A DNA stretch of 64,000 bases from Halotia branconii CENA392 (lineage in GTDB: Bacteria; Cyanobacteriota; Cyanobacteriia; Cyanobacteriales; Nostocaceae). Shown in pieces: positions 37,584 to 47,400 of this stretch (the first letter of the stretch is position 1; each line of letters begins with the position of its first letter). A program made the position numbers and the translations under genes. The notes under the pieces are model-generated. The model made no database searches. It saw only the letters and a program-made list of their open reading frames with translations, and was not told the origin of the DNA. The DNA lies in contig NZ_CP124543.1 of the NCBI RefSeq assembly GCF_029953635.1, forward strand, positions 6,108,367 to 6,172,366, in the 5' to 3' direction.

Positions 37584-39440
37584 CTACTTTTTAATTAGCA
37601 ATAAAGGATTGTCAATATTCACATAAACAGATTGAGTGGCAACAGAACCCACTAACTCATCCATATCGTGAAAGCGAGTTAGAAGATTTGCTTTACAACG
37701 TAATTTAGGTTCAAACAGCAAATTTTCCAGTAGTTTTGTAGATTTTGGAGCTAAATCTATATATTCTTCTAACTTGTTTCGTAACTCTTTGAGCAATAAC
37801 TTTTCATCCACAAGTCCCGCTACTCCAAAAGCATTAATTAACCCAAACAAATTGTTAATGAACAGGTAATAACCCAAACGTTCATCTACCACAGCGTCGT
37901 CACAAATAGTTTCACTCTTGTCACTAATACCCGGTAAAATATTATCTAATAACTGATGACAAGAGCGACGATAATAATATCCTTGATTATCTCGATAAAA
38001 TAAACATTTGGGATAACCATTCTCTAACTGCAACACGCTATTTTGTTGATGCGCTTCTAAACCAACACCATAGGTAAAATACAGCCACAAAATAGGTTCT
38101 AAATAAACCTGTAAATAATCTCTAAACCAGTTTAAACTAACTTCCTCAGTAGAACGCGATTCTTGTTGCGCTAATTGCTGAATAACATTCTTTAAACGCG
38201 AACCATCATCAAAAATAGCATCCTGACATAAAGCAATTAAACAAGTTGCATCAGTTTCAGGATGATCTAAAAATGGATTTTCTCTTAAAATTGTGGAGAA
38301 ACCGTTAATAGGTACACCATCAATTTGAATTGTAATATAAGCTGGGTCACGAATTACATGAAAATTCGGAAACTTTTGACGTAATTTTTTACCTATCTTA
38401 CCCGCTAAAATTTGATAAACTTCTACACTTCTTGCTAATTCTTTATACAAATTTATTCGCAGAGAATTAGTAATTTTCACATTTAATGACAGCTTCAGCA
38501 TAAATGCCGATTGTGGATGATAAACTGTGCGGATTGAAGTTGTAGGTTGATATACTTTACCTTGCTCACCCAAGTCTTGCAATAATCCCCGATTAATTAA
38601 CTTTTGAATTTCCGGTTTATTAAGTAAATAGTTTGCTTCCCAAGGATGAATTGGTAATAAAGAATATTCATCTATTTGACAATATTTTTGCTTAAATTCT
38701 TCATCAATTGTTAGATCTTGAATTAATTCCGCTTTAATCAATGCTGTAGCTGTTTGTGATAGTGCAGAACCTTCCACAGTAATCGATTGATGAGCGCGAA
38801 AATAATGCAGTGGAAAATTACCTTTTAATTCTGGGGAATAAGTAACTAACTCCTGCTCAGAAAAACCTTGACGGCTTTTTGGTGTTGGATGTAAATGATG
38901 TCCAAAAACTAACGCTTGTTCTGTGTTAATAAAAGAGTTATTGAATTGATAAAGTGATTCTTTATCTTGTTTTCTCTCCCGAACAAATTTTTCAATATGA
39001 CTATAGCTTTGAATCACTCTTGATAACAGTTCATCTTGATGGCTGTTACTACCACTATTTAAAGCTAACTCCTTAGTAAGCAAAGCTACTAAAGTCACAT
39101 AATCTAATTCTAATAAATTACCCGTACTTGGTTGATAAAATAGTGGAAATGAAAATACATGTCTACCCGTGAGTGACCAATATTTAATTCCAATTAATAA
39201 TCTTAAACATTGTTTTTTTAAGATGCAGCAAAATAGTGAATTAGCACCCGTTCGACTGAGAACTTCTGTAAATGCTATATCAGTACTTGCAACTGCCTTT
39301 GTGATCAGTTTACCAGTGTTCGTTTCTCGCAAATAGCAATTTAAGAAACTTTGAATCGTAGCTCGTTCTGCAATCTCTTTATCAGTAAGCTCTTGTGTTT
39401 GTAAACTTACTTCAAGTTTGGTAATTGTGTCTGACATCAT
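37584..39440 (-). CDS. IucA/IucC-family NIS siderophore synthetase (first copy)
   Basis: A 618-residue NIS synthetase, diverged from the 32528 copy. Motifs: VFGHHLHPTPKSRQGFSEQE (the HPxxK phosphate-binding start), LLPIHPWEANYLL, TSIRTVYHPQSAFMLKLSLNVKITNSLR, and GVGLEAHQQNSVLQLENGYP, the canonical GxxxExHxQN segment. All core residues appear intact. It is the first synthetase gene after the diaminobutyrate pair, 33 bp upstream of the acetyltransferase gene. The second ATG at 39437 is an equally good start. It likely condenses N-hydroxy-N-acyl-diaminopropane with citrate. Confidence 0.93.
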   Translation of the reverse strand: MMSDTITKLEVSLQTQELTDKEIAERATIQSFLNCYLRETNTGKLITKAVASTDIAFTEVLSRTGANSLFCCILKKQCLRLLIGIKYWSLTGRHVFSFPLFYQPSTGNLLELDYVTLVALLTKELALNSGSNSHQDELLSRVIQSYSHIEKFVRERKQDKESLYQFNNSFINTEQALVFGHHLHPTPKSRQGFSEQELVTYSPELKGNFPLHYFRAHQSITVEGSALSQTATALIKAELIQDLTIDEEFKQKYCQIDEYSLLPIHPWEANYLLNKPEIQKLINRGLLQDLGEQGKVYQPTTSIRTVYHPQSAFMLKLSLNVKITNSLRINLYKELARSVEVYQILAGKIGKKLRQKFPNFHVIRDPAYITIQIDGVPINGFSTILRENPFLDHPETDATCLIALCQDAIFDDGSRLKNVIQQLAQQESRSTEEVSLNWFRDYLQVYLEPILWLYFTYGVGLEAHQQNSVLQLENGYPKCLFYRDNQGYYYRRSCHQLLDNILPGISDKSETICDDAVVDERLGYYLFINNLFGLINAFGVAGLVDEKLLLKELRNKLEEYIDLAPKSTKLLENLLFEPKLRCKANLLTRFHDMDELVGSVATQSVYVNIDNPLLLIKK

Positions 39441-39596
39441 AATTGTTACATTTGTTAATTTAAATTGGATTTTTTCTCAGACTTTGTACTTAAAAAACAT
39501 CAGTCTTAAGCATTTTAAAAATTAGCTTTTTGAGTTTTGAAATTTCTTAATTTTGCGCTAAAATTAGCTATGTGTTTCTGCGATTTATTTCATTTA

Positions 39597-41117
39597 CTAC
39601 AAATTATCGCCAATTTCTTGAATCGCTTGCAAAATTTTCTTAATATCTACAAGACTTGTGCGGGGATTGAGTAAAGTAAATTTCAAATACGTCAATTCAC
39701 TAATTTTGGTTTGTGCTAATACAGCTATGCCTTGCTGCATCAACTGCATCCGAATTTGACTGTTAATTTGATTTACTCTTTCACAATCGAAAGCTGTTAA
39801 AGCTTGACTGGGAAGATAACGAAAAACTACAGCATTAATCGTCGGATAATTTGCTAATTCTAACTTTGGTTGATTTTTAATTAAGCTTGCTGTTTCCTGA
39901 GCTAATTCGATTGTGCTATCAATCATCCGAGCGAATTTTTTCTTCCCTAAGTTACGAAGGGAAACGAACAATTTCAAAGCATCAAAACGTCGAGTCGTTT
40001 GCACGGATTTAGTGACTAAATCCGGTATTCCAGCATCTTGATTAGTTTGGGGATTGAGATAATCAGCGTGTAACTTAATTAATTCAAAATTTTTACGCTC
40101 CTTAACCAAAAAAGCCCCACAACTGATTGGTTGGTAAAACAGTTTATGAAAATCAACGGTAATAGAATCAGCAGTCCAAATACCATCTAATTTGTGTTTA
40201 TGCTTATCGCTCAATATCAATGCACCACCATAAGCTGCATCCAGATGGAACCATAACCCATATTTTCGCGCACAATCTGCTAATTCTGGCAATGGATCTA
40301 TACTGCCAAAATCCGTAGTTCCTACTGTTCCAACTAGCGCTATGGGTAACGAATCTTCTGACTGTAATTCTGCTAACTTGCGCTCTACAACATCAGCATC
40401 AAGGCAATAATTACTATCTGTCTTTACCATGACAACCGCTTGCTGTCCCAGTCCCAGCAATGAAGCAGCTTGACTAATTGTAAAATGCGACACATCAGAA
40501 CAGAGAATGCGAAAGCGCTGAAATTCTGGAGGTAATCCTTGCTGTTGAATTGACCAACTCAATCTATGAAAAGCAAAAGCATCTCTAGCTAGTAATAAGC
40601 CCATAAAGTTAGACTGAGTACCGCCACTAGTAAATACACCATCAGCTTTGGTCTGATAACCAAATATTTTACACAGCCAATCGATTAACCTTTGTTCTAA
40701 TAAAGTTGCAGCCGGACTCTGATCCCAAGAATCCATCGATTGATTGCTAGCACTAATTAAGACCTCCGCAGCCAGAGATGGTAAGAGGGGGGGACAGTGT
40801 AGGTGAGCAATACAAGCCGGATGGGAAATAATTGCGGAGTGATTGAGAATATTCTCACCTATGTTTGTAAGAATATTTTGCAATTGCTGGCCAAATTCTG
40901 GACAAGGTTCGATAGTTGCGAGGATTTTTGCTAAATCTTGGGGATTAACACCGCTATAGGGTTGGTTTTGACTGGCAAAAGCCTCAATTATTGCTTCTTG
41001 AGCGATCGCCATCGCTTGTTTGTATGCAGCTATACTCTGGGAAGAGTTAGTTAAAAAATAGCTGTCAAAGTTGTCTAAGTCCTCCACAACAGAGGAATTT
41101 ACTGATTGCATTACCAT
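39597..41117 (-). CDS. PLP-dependent L-2,4-diaminobutyrate decarboxylase
   Basis: A 506-residue group II decarboxylase. Family motifs: VFTSGGTQSNFMGLLLARD, DVSHFTISQAASLLGLG, TVGTTDFGSIDP, WFHLDAAYGGALILS and the PLP-lysine segment SITVDFHKLFYQPISCG. It makes 1,3-diaminopropane from 2,4-diaminobutyrate. Its ATG overlaps the aminotransferase stop by one base (TAATG at 41117), so the two enzymes are probably made in step. A sequence annotated broadly as a pyridoxal decarboxylase could in principle act on other amino acids; the adjacent aminotransferase fixes the assignment. Confidence 0.93.
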   Translation of the reverse strand: MVMQSVNSSVVEDLDNFDSYFLTNSSQSIAAYKQAMAIAQEAIIEAFASQNQPYSGVNPQDLAKILATIEPCPEFGQQLQNILTNIGENILNHSAIISHPACIAHLHCPPLLPSLAAEVLISASNQSMDSWDQSPAATLLEQRLIDWLCKIFGYQTKADGVFTSGGTQSNFMGLLLARDAFAFHRLSWSIQQQGLPPEFQRFRILCSDVSHFTISQAASLLGLGQQAVVMVKTDSNYCLDADVVERKLAELQSEDSLPIALVGTVGTTDFGSIDPLPELADCARKYGLWFHLDAAYGGALILSDKHKHKLDGIWTADSITVDFHKLFYQPISCGAFLVKERKNFELIKLHADYLNPQTNQDAGIPDLVTKSVQTTRRFDALKLFVSLRNLGKKKFARMIDSTIELAQETASLIKNQPKLELANYPTINAVVFRYLPSQALTAFDCERVNQINSQIRMQLMQQGIAVLAQTKISELTYLKFTLLNPRTSLVDIKKILQAIQEIGDNL

Positions 41118-42592
41118 TAGGATGCTTGGGAAAGAATGGGTAATAACTGTTGCTCTGCTGCTTTTACAGATGCTTGGAAAATCTCGCTGATGCTATCAAT
41201 TTGTTCGGGAGTAACGATCAAAGGAGGTAAGAAACGAACCACACTACCAAATCTACCGCCAATTTCAATAATTAAACCCCGACGCAGACATTCGGCTTGA
41301 ATGCAACTCGCTAATTGGGGATAAGTCGGATAATTTCCGCGAAAGTCCTTTTCTGCTAGGGGATTGACGATTTCTACACCAATCATTAACCCTCTTCCCC
41401 GGACTTCACCCATACAGCAAGATTCATTTTGAATTTGACGCAGATGTTCTAAAAGGCGATCGCCCACTATATCTGAATGTTCTGCAAGGCGATTTTCCAA
41501 AATATATCGCAACGTTGCACCCCCTGCTGCCATAGCTAGTTGATTTCCCCGAAATGTCCCAGCATGAGCGCCAGGAGTCCATTTATCTAGTTTTTTATGA
41601 TATAGAACAACTGATAATGGTAAACTGCCACCTATTGCCTTCGATAACAGCAACACATCTGGAATTATCCCCGAATGCTCAAAAGCATAAAGTTTTCCGG
41701 TTCGTCCCAAACCAGTCTGAATTTCATCGACAATTAAGGGTATCTGACATTCGCAGGTGATGCGGCGAATCTCTCGCATCCAGTCATCGGGAGCGGGAAT
41801 TACTCCCCCCTCTCCCTGAACAACTTCTAAAATCATTCCGGCTGGAGTAACAATGCCGCTTTCTGGATCGTTGAGAATCGACTCTATATAACGACTACTT
41901 ATTTGATGTCCTGCTTCACCACCAAAACCAAAAGGACAACGATAATGATATGGATAAGGCAAAAAATGCACATCTGGCATTAACCCGGCGATCGCCTGCT
42001 TGGGTTCAAGATTACCAGTCAAGCTCAAAGCCCCATGAGTCATACCATGATAGCCACCATGAAATGATAATATACTGCGTCGTCCAGTAGCAGTTTTCAC
42101 TAATTTCATCGCCGCTTCCACTGCATCAGCTCCCGATGGCCCGCAAAACTGGATTTTGGCATTCCGGGCAAATTCTGCGGGTAAACTAGCAAATAATTCT
42201 TCCACAAATGCATCTTTAACTGGAGTGGTCAAATCTAAAGTATGCAAAGGTAAATTCGCATCTAGACTATCTCTAATAGCATCAAGTACAACAGGGTGAT
42301 TATGTCCCAAAGCTAAAGTTCCAGCACCCGCTAGACAGTCAAAATAAGTATGACCATCAACATCTTTGATATAAATTCCCTTGGCTTCTCTAATCGCCAT
42401 AGAGATACGACGAGGATAGCTTCTAGCATTAGATTCCCGGATTTGTTGACGTTCTAGATAATGTTTTGATGCTGTTCCTGGTATTTCATAATAATTCTCA
42501 ATTTTTGATTCTGCACGGCTAATTCCAGACACTAATGGTAAAACGACATTCTCGCCATAACAACGATGCGAACCTTTTTCTTGTGGTTGCAT
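41117..42592 (-). CDS. diaminobutyrate--2-oxoglutarate aminotransferase
   Basis: A class III aminotransferase of 491 residues. Motifs: LAGAGTLALGHNHPVV, FCGPSGADAVEAAMKLVKTATGR, FHGGYHGMTHGALSLTG, LIVDEIQTGLGRTGKLYAFEH and the PLP lysine in LLLSKAIGGSLPLSVV. GPSGADAVEAA and its neighbours are those of diaminobutyrate enzymes rather than acetylornithine enzymes. It makes L-2,4-diaminobutyrate from aspartate semialdehyde. ATG 42592 is chosen because GAGG lies 8 bases upstream; the longer frame begins with TTG at 42628. It is the first enzyme gene of the siderophore operon, downstream of the receptor gene. Confidence 0.94.
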   Translation of the reverse strand: MQPQEKGSHRCYGENVVLPLVSGISRAESKIENYYEIPGTASKHYLERQQIRESNARSYPRRISMAIREAKGIYIKDVDGHTYFDCLAGAGTLALGHNHPVVLDAIRDSLDANLPLHTLDLTTPVKDAFVEELFASLPAEFARNAKIQFCGPSGADAVEAAMKLVKTATGRRSILSFHGGYHGMTHGALSLTGNLEPKQAIAGLMPDVHFLPYPYHYRCPFGFGGEAGHQISSRYIESILNDPESGIVTPAGMILEVVQGEGGVIPAPDDWMREIRRITCECQIPLIVDEIQTGLGRTGKLYAFEHSGIIPDVLLLSKAIGGSLPLSVVLYHKKLDKWTPGAHAGTFRGNQLAMAAGGATLRYILENRLAEHSDIVGDRLLEHLRQIQNESCCMGEVRGRGLMIGVEIVNPLAEKDFRGNYPTYPQLASCIQAECLRRGLIIEIGGRFGSVVRFLPPLIVTPEQIDSISEIFQASVKAAEQQLLPILSQAS

Positions 42593-42720
42593 TTTAAATA
42601 CCTCTTGATGCCTTTGACAATAAATCAATCAACTTTTTGAAAAAATTCTCAATTTTTTTAGAGGCTTTTAGAAATAAAAACAGTTACTTACAGAGCTAGG
42701 GTTAAGTCTAAGATCCAAGC

Positions 42721-45375
42721 TCACCAGTCTACTGAATATTTAACGCTCAAAGTTCTACCTCTAGCAGCACTATAGGAACTATCATTAGCTTGCAATTGAG
42801 AAACCACAGGAAAATATTGATTATCCAAAAGATTTTCAACGCCAATTTGCAAAGTTCCCGTACCAATTTGAATGCTGCTAATGTAGTCTAGGACAAAATA
42901 GCTATCTACAGGTCTTCTGCCAAAACTGGTATTATTTGTAAACAAATCTCGGTTTCCTGAGAATAAAGCTTGCAGACGATTACTCCATCCCGGTAAAGTT
43001 TCATTTTCTACATAAGCCGTTAACTTCAATGGGGGAATCCTAAATCCATCCAAAGCGCCGTAGTTACCATCATTATTAAGATCAATTTCACCTCCAATAA
43101 AGGTAAATGTTCCGCCCAAAGCAAAGCTCGGACTGGGTTTTACATCAACTGCCGCTTCCACACCATATATTCTTTCTGGTGCGCGGATAATTGTTCCTGG
43201 AGCTGTAAAGGTAGTACCCAATTCTGATTCGTTGTAGAAAGCAGATAAAGATGCTTGAACTTGATTCCATCTACCCCGCAAACCGATTTCGTAACTATCT
43301 ACTTTTTGCGGTTCCGGACGTAATGTTTCTACAGAAAATCCTGGTGGTGCATTGCGAAGGGCTAAACCAATATCCGAAAGGGAAAATCCTTGAGAAAAGT
43401 TAGCAAATACACTTACATTATCAGTAATTGAGTATACTGCTCCAGCATTAAATAAAATTGCATCAAAATTAAGATCGCCACCCTGAATATTAACATCAGG
43501 GTTGGCTAATGTGCTAAAGTCATTAACACTAACGTCGGAGTTTTCGTAACGTACACCGCCATTTAAAACCAACTTTTCGCTAACATTCCAATTTAACTGA
43601 GCGAATACACCTAGACTACTTAAATCTAAAGGTGGAACCCAAGTACGTTCGTTATTTTTACTAAAAACCAATCCTCCACTTGCATCAAAAACAGCTCCAT
43701 CAAAGGTAGAGACAATTTGAGATGTTTCTTCTTTAAAATAATCTGCACCCCAGAGTAATTTGACTTTTTCCCCATCAAATAAAGGAGTTTCAATCTGCAA
43801 TCGTCCTCCATATTTTTCTGAATCTACTTCTGATTGAATAATTTCGTTACCCAAACTAGCAAATTCTCGACCATCAAAAGGGAAAAATCTGGTCAGATAA
43901 TTTCGATAATATACTTGAGCCTGGACTTTACTATTTAATAAATTGTCATGATTGTATTGTAAATTCAACAGTGTGTTTTCGTTACCTGGAAGTTCGTCTA
44001 AACTCAGTCCTTCAATAGCACGAGCCTTCTGTCTTCCCGGTATAGAATTTACAGTTGGATCGCTAGCAATATCCGTATCTTGTTTTTCATCAAAGCGGTT
44101 AAACGTCAATTGCAGACGTTGATAATCGTCAAAATTGACACCTAATTTTCCGAATAAATTAATACTTCTAGCATCCGCAAAACCACCTTGAGCATTGGGA
44201 TCAGAAGGAATTTTGTCTCCTTGTGCATCAAAAAAACTACCAGTGTTCGTAAATGAAATATTGCCCGTAAAATCAACCTTATCTTCGTTAACAGAAATTG
44301 TATGTTGAAAATTCGTGCTGAAACTATCTTCTTCCAATTCTCCCAAAGCTGCATTTACACCAAATTCTGTTTTTGAAGTCAATCTATTTGTATCGGCTTG
44401 TCGGGTAATAATATTAATTACACCACCCGTTGCACCATCACCATAAATCGCACTCGGACCGCGTACAACTTCTACACGTTCGATTGCAGAGGGATCAATT
44501 GTTTTCAAATCTCGGAAAGCATTGCGACTTGTAGACTGAGGAACCCCATCAATTAAAACTAAAGTATTGCGTCCCCGCAAAGATAATCCAAAATTACTAC
44601 CACTTTGAGTAGGGGGTGCTAAACCGGGTACTGATTTACCAAGAATTTCAATTAAATTACGCGATAATCTAGTTTGCTGTTCAACTTCCGAACGATTGAT
44701 AACGGTTATCGAACGCGGTACTTTTTGAATATCTTGCTCCGTTCGGGTTGCAGTTACTACCAGTTCAATTGGCTGGTTATTATCTGTCTCTGTTTGAGAA
44801 GTGGTAGGCTTCTGTGATGTTTGTGATTCTTGTTGTGGTGGAGTTGGAGTTGGTTTTTCTGGTGTTTGAGCAGTAGATGCTGTTGGCTTTAACCCAAAAA
44901 TTAAACCCGTACTACTATCAAATAACTCAACTTGCGGTGAAGCTGTTTCTCCAATTACTTTTACTTGAATCGTGTTTGCATCTTTATTGATAACTTCTAT
45001 CTCACTAATTCCCTGTATCGGCTTTAATTTAGTAAATGCATTTCCTTCAGACACGCTGAGTTGTGCGTTAGGAATTTCTGCAATAAAATTATTACCCTGA
45101 CTACGATTTACAACTTGCAAATTTTGAGCCAAGTTTGTCTCTAAAATTATTTCTATACCTTGATTCGTTTGATTTAACTTTACCCCAGTTACTTTTATGA
45201 CTTGAGGTAATGACTGGGCAAATTCGCGGGAACTATTAGTTAAATTGAAATTACTTACAGTTTTTTTCGTTTCTTCAATTTCAGCAAGTATTGCTTCAGC
45301 TTGAGCAAGATTATTTCCCAATGCTCCAACTAAACTAGTAAGTACAATAATTTGCAGTAATTGCTGTAGCTTCAT
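42721..45375 (-). CDS. TonB-dependent siderophore receptor with N-terminal AMIN domain
   Basis: An 884-residue outer-membrane receptor. A signal peptide (about 1-27, ending AQAEA) is followed by an AMIN-like domain (about 55-165: VIKVTGVKLNQTNQGIEIIL) and a Pro/Thr/Gln-rich linker. Next come the TonB box (ELVVTATRTEQ) and the plug (VPRSITVINRSEVEQQ, LIDGVPQSTSRNAF, IERVEVVRGPSAIYGDGATG). A 22-strand-type barrel ends in VKYSVDW with the usual terminal aromatic. The fused AMIN domain is common in cyanobacterial receptors. It sits just upstream of the biosynthesis genes and probably imports the ferric siderophore they make. A candidate AraC-site direct repeat lies upstream. Confidence 0.94.
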   Translation of the reverse strand: MKLQQLLQIIVLTSLVGALGNNLAQAEAILAEIEETKKTVSNFNLTNSSREFAQSLPQVIKVTGVKLNQTNQGIEIILETNLAQNLQVVNRSQGNNFIAEIPNAQLSVSEGNAFTKLKPIQGISEIEVINKDANTIQVKVIGETASPQVELFDSSTGLIFGLKPTASTAQTPEKPTPTPPQQESQTSQKPTTSQTETDNNQPIELVVTATRTEQDIQKVPRSITVINRSEVEQQTRLSRNLIEILGKSVPGLAPPTQSGSNFGLSLRGRNTLVLIDGVPQSTSRNAFRDLKTIDPSAIERVEVVRGPSAIYGDGATGGVINIITRQADTNRLTSKTEFGVNAALGELEEDSFSTNFQHTISVNEDKVDFTGNISFTNTGSFFDAQGDKIPSDPNAQGGFADARSINLFGKLGVNFDDYQRLQLTFNRFDEKQDTDIASDPTVNSIPGRQKARAIEGLSLDELPGNENTLLNLQYNHDNLLNSKVQAQVYYRNYLTRFFPFDGREFASLGNEIIQSEVDSEKYGGRLQIETPLFDGEKVKLLWGADYFKEETSQIVSTFDGAVFDASGGLVFSKNNERTWVPPLDLSSLGVFAQLNWNVSEKLVLNGGVRYENSDVSVNDFSTLANPDVNIQGGDLNFDAILFNAGAVYSITDNVSVFANFSQGFSLSDIGLALRNAPPGFSVETLRPEPQKVDSYEIGLRGRWNQVQASLSAFYNESELGTTFTAPGTIIRAPERIYGVEAAVDVKPSPSFALGGTFTFIGGEIDLNNDGNYGALDGFRIPPLKLTAYVENETLPGWSNRLQALFSGNRDLFTNNTSFGRRPVDSYFVLDYISSIQIGTGTLQIGVENLLDNQYFPVVSQLQANDSSYSAARGRTLSVKYSVDW

Positions 45376-45496
45376 TCTTTCCTCACATCACAAGATGAAT
45401 TAAATAATTAAATGTTTAAAAACAATAACGAGTTGCAATTAGATACTACAGAAATATCCTTGACAAGCAGAATCGAACTTGCAGAAACAAAAGTGC

Positions 45497-45524
45497 AATT
45501 TTCTCAAAACAGTATGAATTTTCT
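45497..45524 (-). promoter_or_regulatory. candidate AraC-type direct repeat upstream of the receptor gene
   Basis: The word AATTTTCT occurs at 45497-45504 and again at 45517-45524, exactly 20 bp apart, or about two helical turns. This is the geometry of tandem AraC-family half-sites. It is 120 bp upstream of the receptor start and downstream of the AraC/PchR-like gene. A chance repeat in A/T-rich DNA is quite possible. Confidence 0.3.
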
Positions 45525-45642
45525 GGAAAAAACTTCTATGACATTTACAGCAAATTGTCCCTAGTTAGGAATATTTATCAATTACTAAAAATAACATTAC
45601 ACTAAATTAATATTCAAAGTCTTATTGGAAACGGACTGTTTT

Positions 45643-46650
45643 TTATTCCAAAAGTACTTTTTTCTCTTTTGTGGTAGCGTAAGTTCGCGGACAAATACCA
45701 AATTTTTTGCGAAAAGCGGCACTAAAAGACGGTAAGCTAGCATAACCAACGCCGTAAGCAACTTGAGTTACACCCATTTGAGTTTCAGTCAATAACAACC
45801 TGGCTTGTTCCATGCGATAATCGTGCAAATATCCAAAAGCAGTAGTATCAAAACAAGCACGAAACCCTTGCTTAAGTTGGCGTTGATTCAAACCTACCTT
45901 ACGGGCTAATTCTGGTAACGAAGGCGGATTTTCAAAATTACAACGTAAAATTTCTCTAGCATGATGAATTCGCTCAATGTCATTTGCACCAATAACTTTT
46001 GATGTCGAACATCTAGACTCATGCTCTGACAATACTTCTTGCAAACGTATAGAAATTAATTCTAACGCTTTACTTTCTAAATAAATTCGTTGAATTATAC
46101 CTTGATAGGGACAATTTAAAATTTGATGCAAGCAAAGCTGCATTTGAGCTGTAGTTTTACCAGAATGAAAATAAAATTTTTCGTCTGTTCCTTGCAAAAG
46201 TTGGTTTAATTCTGAAGGTATTTTTTGATGATAATCACATAAGTAACTTCCTAAAATATTAGGTTCAATATGTATATCAACTTTGAGAGTTGGAGTATTT
46301 GCAGACCATTCCTGAGTTCCACTTAAACAAGGTCCTATTGCAAAGAAATTTTCTCCCGCTTGATGGTAACTTCCATCTACTAACTTGCGCTTTCCGTTGA
46401 GGTGGAAAGCAAATTCAGGTAAAAATTTTTGAGAATGGATTGATTCAACAATATTATCTATAAGTTCCAATTTATGAATATAAATAGATAAACCAGAATG
46501 CAGAAAAAATTGTTGTTGATAACCCTTACCTAGCTGATTAGAAAAACTCAAAATGTGTTCGTGGTTGTTCAAACAGCTTGTATTGTTTAATTTTTGTTGC
46601 TCTTCTTGCCAGAAATCTTCCCAATTGTTACTTGAGATAGTAATTGTCAT
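45643..46650 (-). CDS. AraC family regulator (PchR-like)
   Basis: A 335-residue regulator. The C-terminal AraC domain has two helix-turn-helix units: LPELARKVGLNQRQLKQGFRACF and VTQVAYGVGYASLPSFSAAF, ending FGICPRTY. The N-terminal part has FLHSGLSIYIHKLEL and WSANTPTLKVDIHIEPN, as in PchR-type proteins that sense ferric siderophores. It lies directly upstream of the receptor gene on the same strand, so it most likely activates the siderophore genes when the siderophore is taken up. Ligand and target are inferred from position. Confidence 0.9.
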   Translation of the reverse strand: MTITISSNNWEDFWQEEQQKLNNTSCLNNHEHILSFSNQLGKGYQQQFFLHSGLSIYIHKLELIDNIVESIHSQKFLPEFAFHLNGKRKLVDGSYHQAGENFFAIGPCLSGTQEWSANTPTLKVDIHIEPNILGSYLCDYHQKIPSELNQLLQGTDEKFYFHSGKTTAQMQLCLHQILNCPYQGIIQRIYLESKALELISIRLQEVLSEHESRCSTSKVIGANDIERIHHAREILRCNFENPPSLPELARKVGLNQRQLKQGFRACFDTTAFGYLHDYRMEQARLLLTETQMGVTQVAYGVGYASLPSFSAAFRKKFGICPRTYATTKEKKVLLE

Positions 46651-46910
46651 ATTGGTTTTATATATTCCTACATTATGTAAACTTAAGAAAATTAGATTTT
46701 ATTTTAAAGCTAAAGCTTTGTAGAGCGTAGTATTGCTACGTCTTCATGTTTGGTAGTGAACTCACAGATGCATATAAGCTGTTAAACATTTAATTTGCAC
46801 ATTGATTGAGGCGGCAGGGGAGAGGGTTTGCAGCTTTTATTACCATGATGCAATTTAAATGACGATTAGCTGATTCAAGTCAACAAAATGCCAAACCAAT
46901 ATTGATTCAA

Positions 46911-47315
46911 TTAGTCTCGACGAGTCGCTATAGCCAAAGATGTACCCTTTACCTGTCGCACTTTATCCATCACTGCGACAATTTTTCCGTGATTCACTGC
47001 CTCATCTGCATTCAACACCACGATTAAAGGCTGTGCGAGTTTTGCTTTTGCTTTTACTTCTGCTTCCAATCCCTCTAAACTAATTGGCTGCTTATTCAAA
47101 AATAACTTTCCAGCTTTATCTACTGTCAGCGTGACTCGTGCCGATTCAGTTGCACGCTTAGCAGAAGATGCTTGGGGTAAATTGACGGGTAAACCTTCTT
47201 CACGAGTTAGAAACAGCGTTGACATTATAAAAAATGTCAAAATCGCAAATATCACATCTATCATCGGTACAATACTAATCTGTGTTGGTATATCCGCTTC
47301 ATCTGGTAGACGCAT
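46911..47315 (-). CDS. exbD: ExbD biopolymer transport protein
   Basis: A 134-residue ExbD. A short cytoplasmic start (MRLPDEADIPTQISIVPMID) leads into one transmembrane helix (VIFAILTFFIMSTLFL) with the functionally important Asp in PMIDVIF. A periplasmic domain follows (GLPVNLPQASS, VTLTVDKAGKLFLNKQPI, VVLNADEAVNHGKIVAVMDKVR). The ATG at 47315 follows a GAGGA site; a TTG at 47321 is less likely. ExbD works with ExbB to drive TonB, yet the adjacent exbB is reduced to a scar. It therefore needs an ExbB made elsewhere to function. Confidence 0.93.
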   Translation of the reverse strand: MRLPDEADIPTQISIVPMIDVIFAILTFFIMSTLFLTREEGLPVNLPQASSAKRATESARVTLTVDKAGKLFLNKQPISLEGLEAEVKAKAKLAQPLIVVLNADEAVNHGKIVAVMDKVRQVKGTSLAIATRRD

Positions 47316-47400
47316 AATCAATATTTCCTCGTTCGTAATTATGACGGTAGATTAATTCCAACTCTCCACCGTATTCTGGAATTAATGCCATCTGTTTTTG

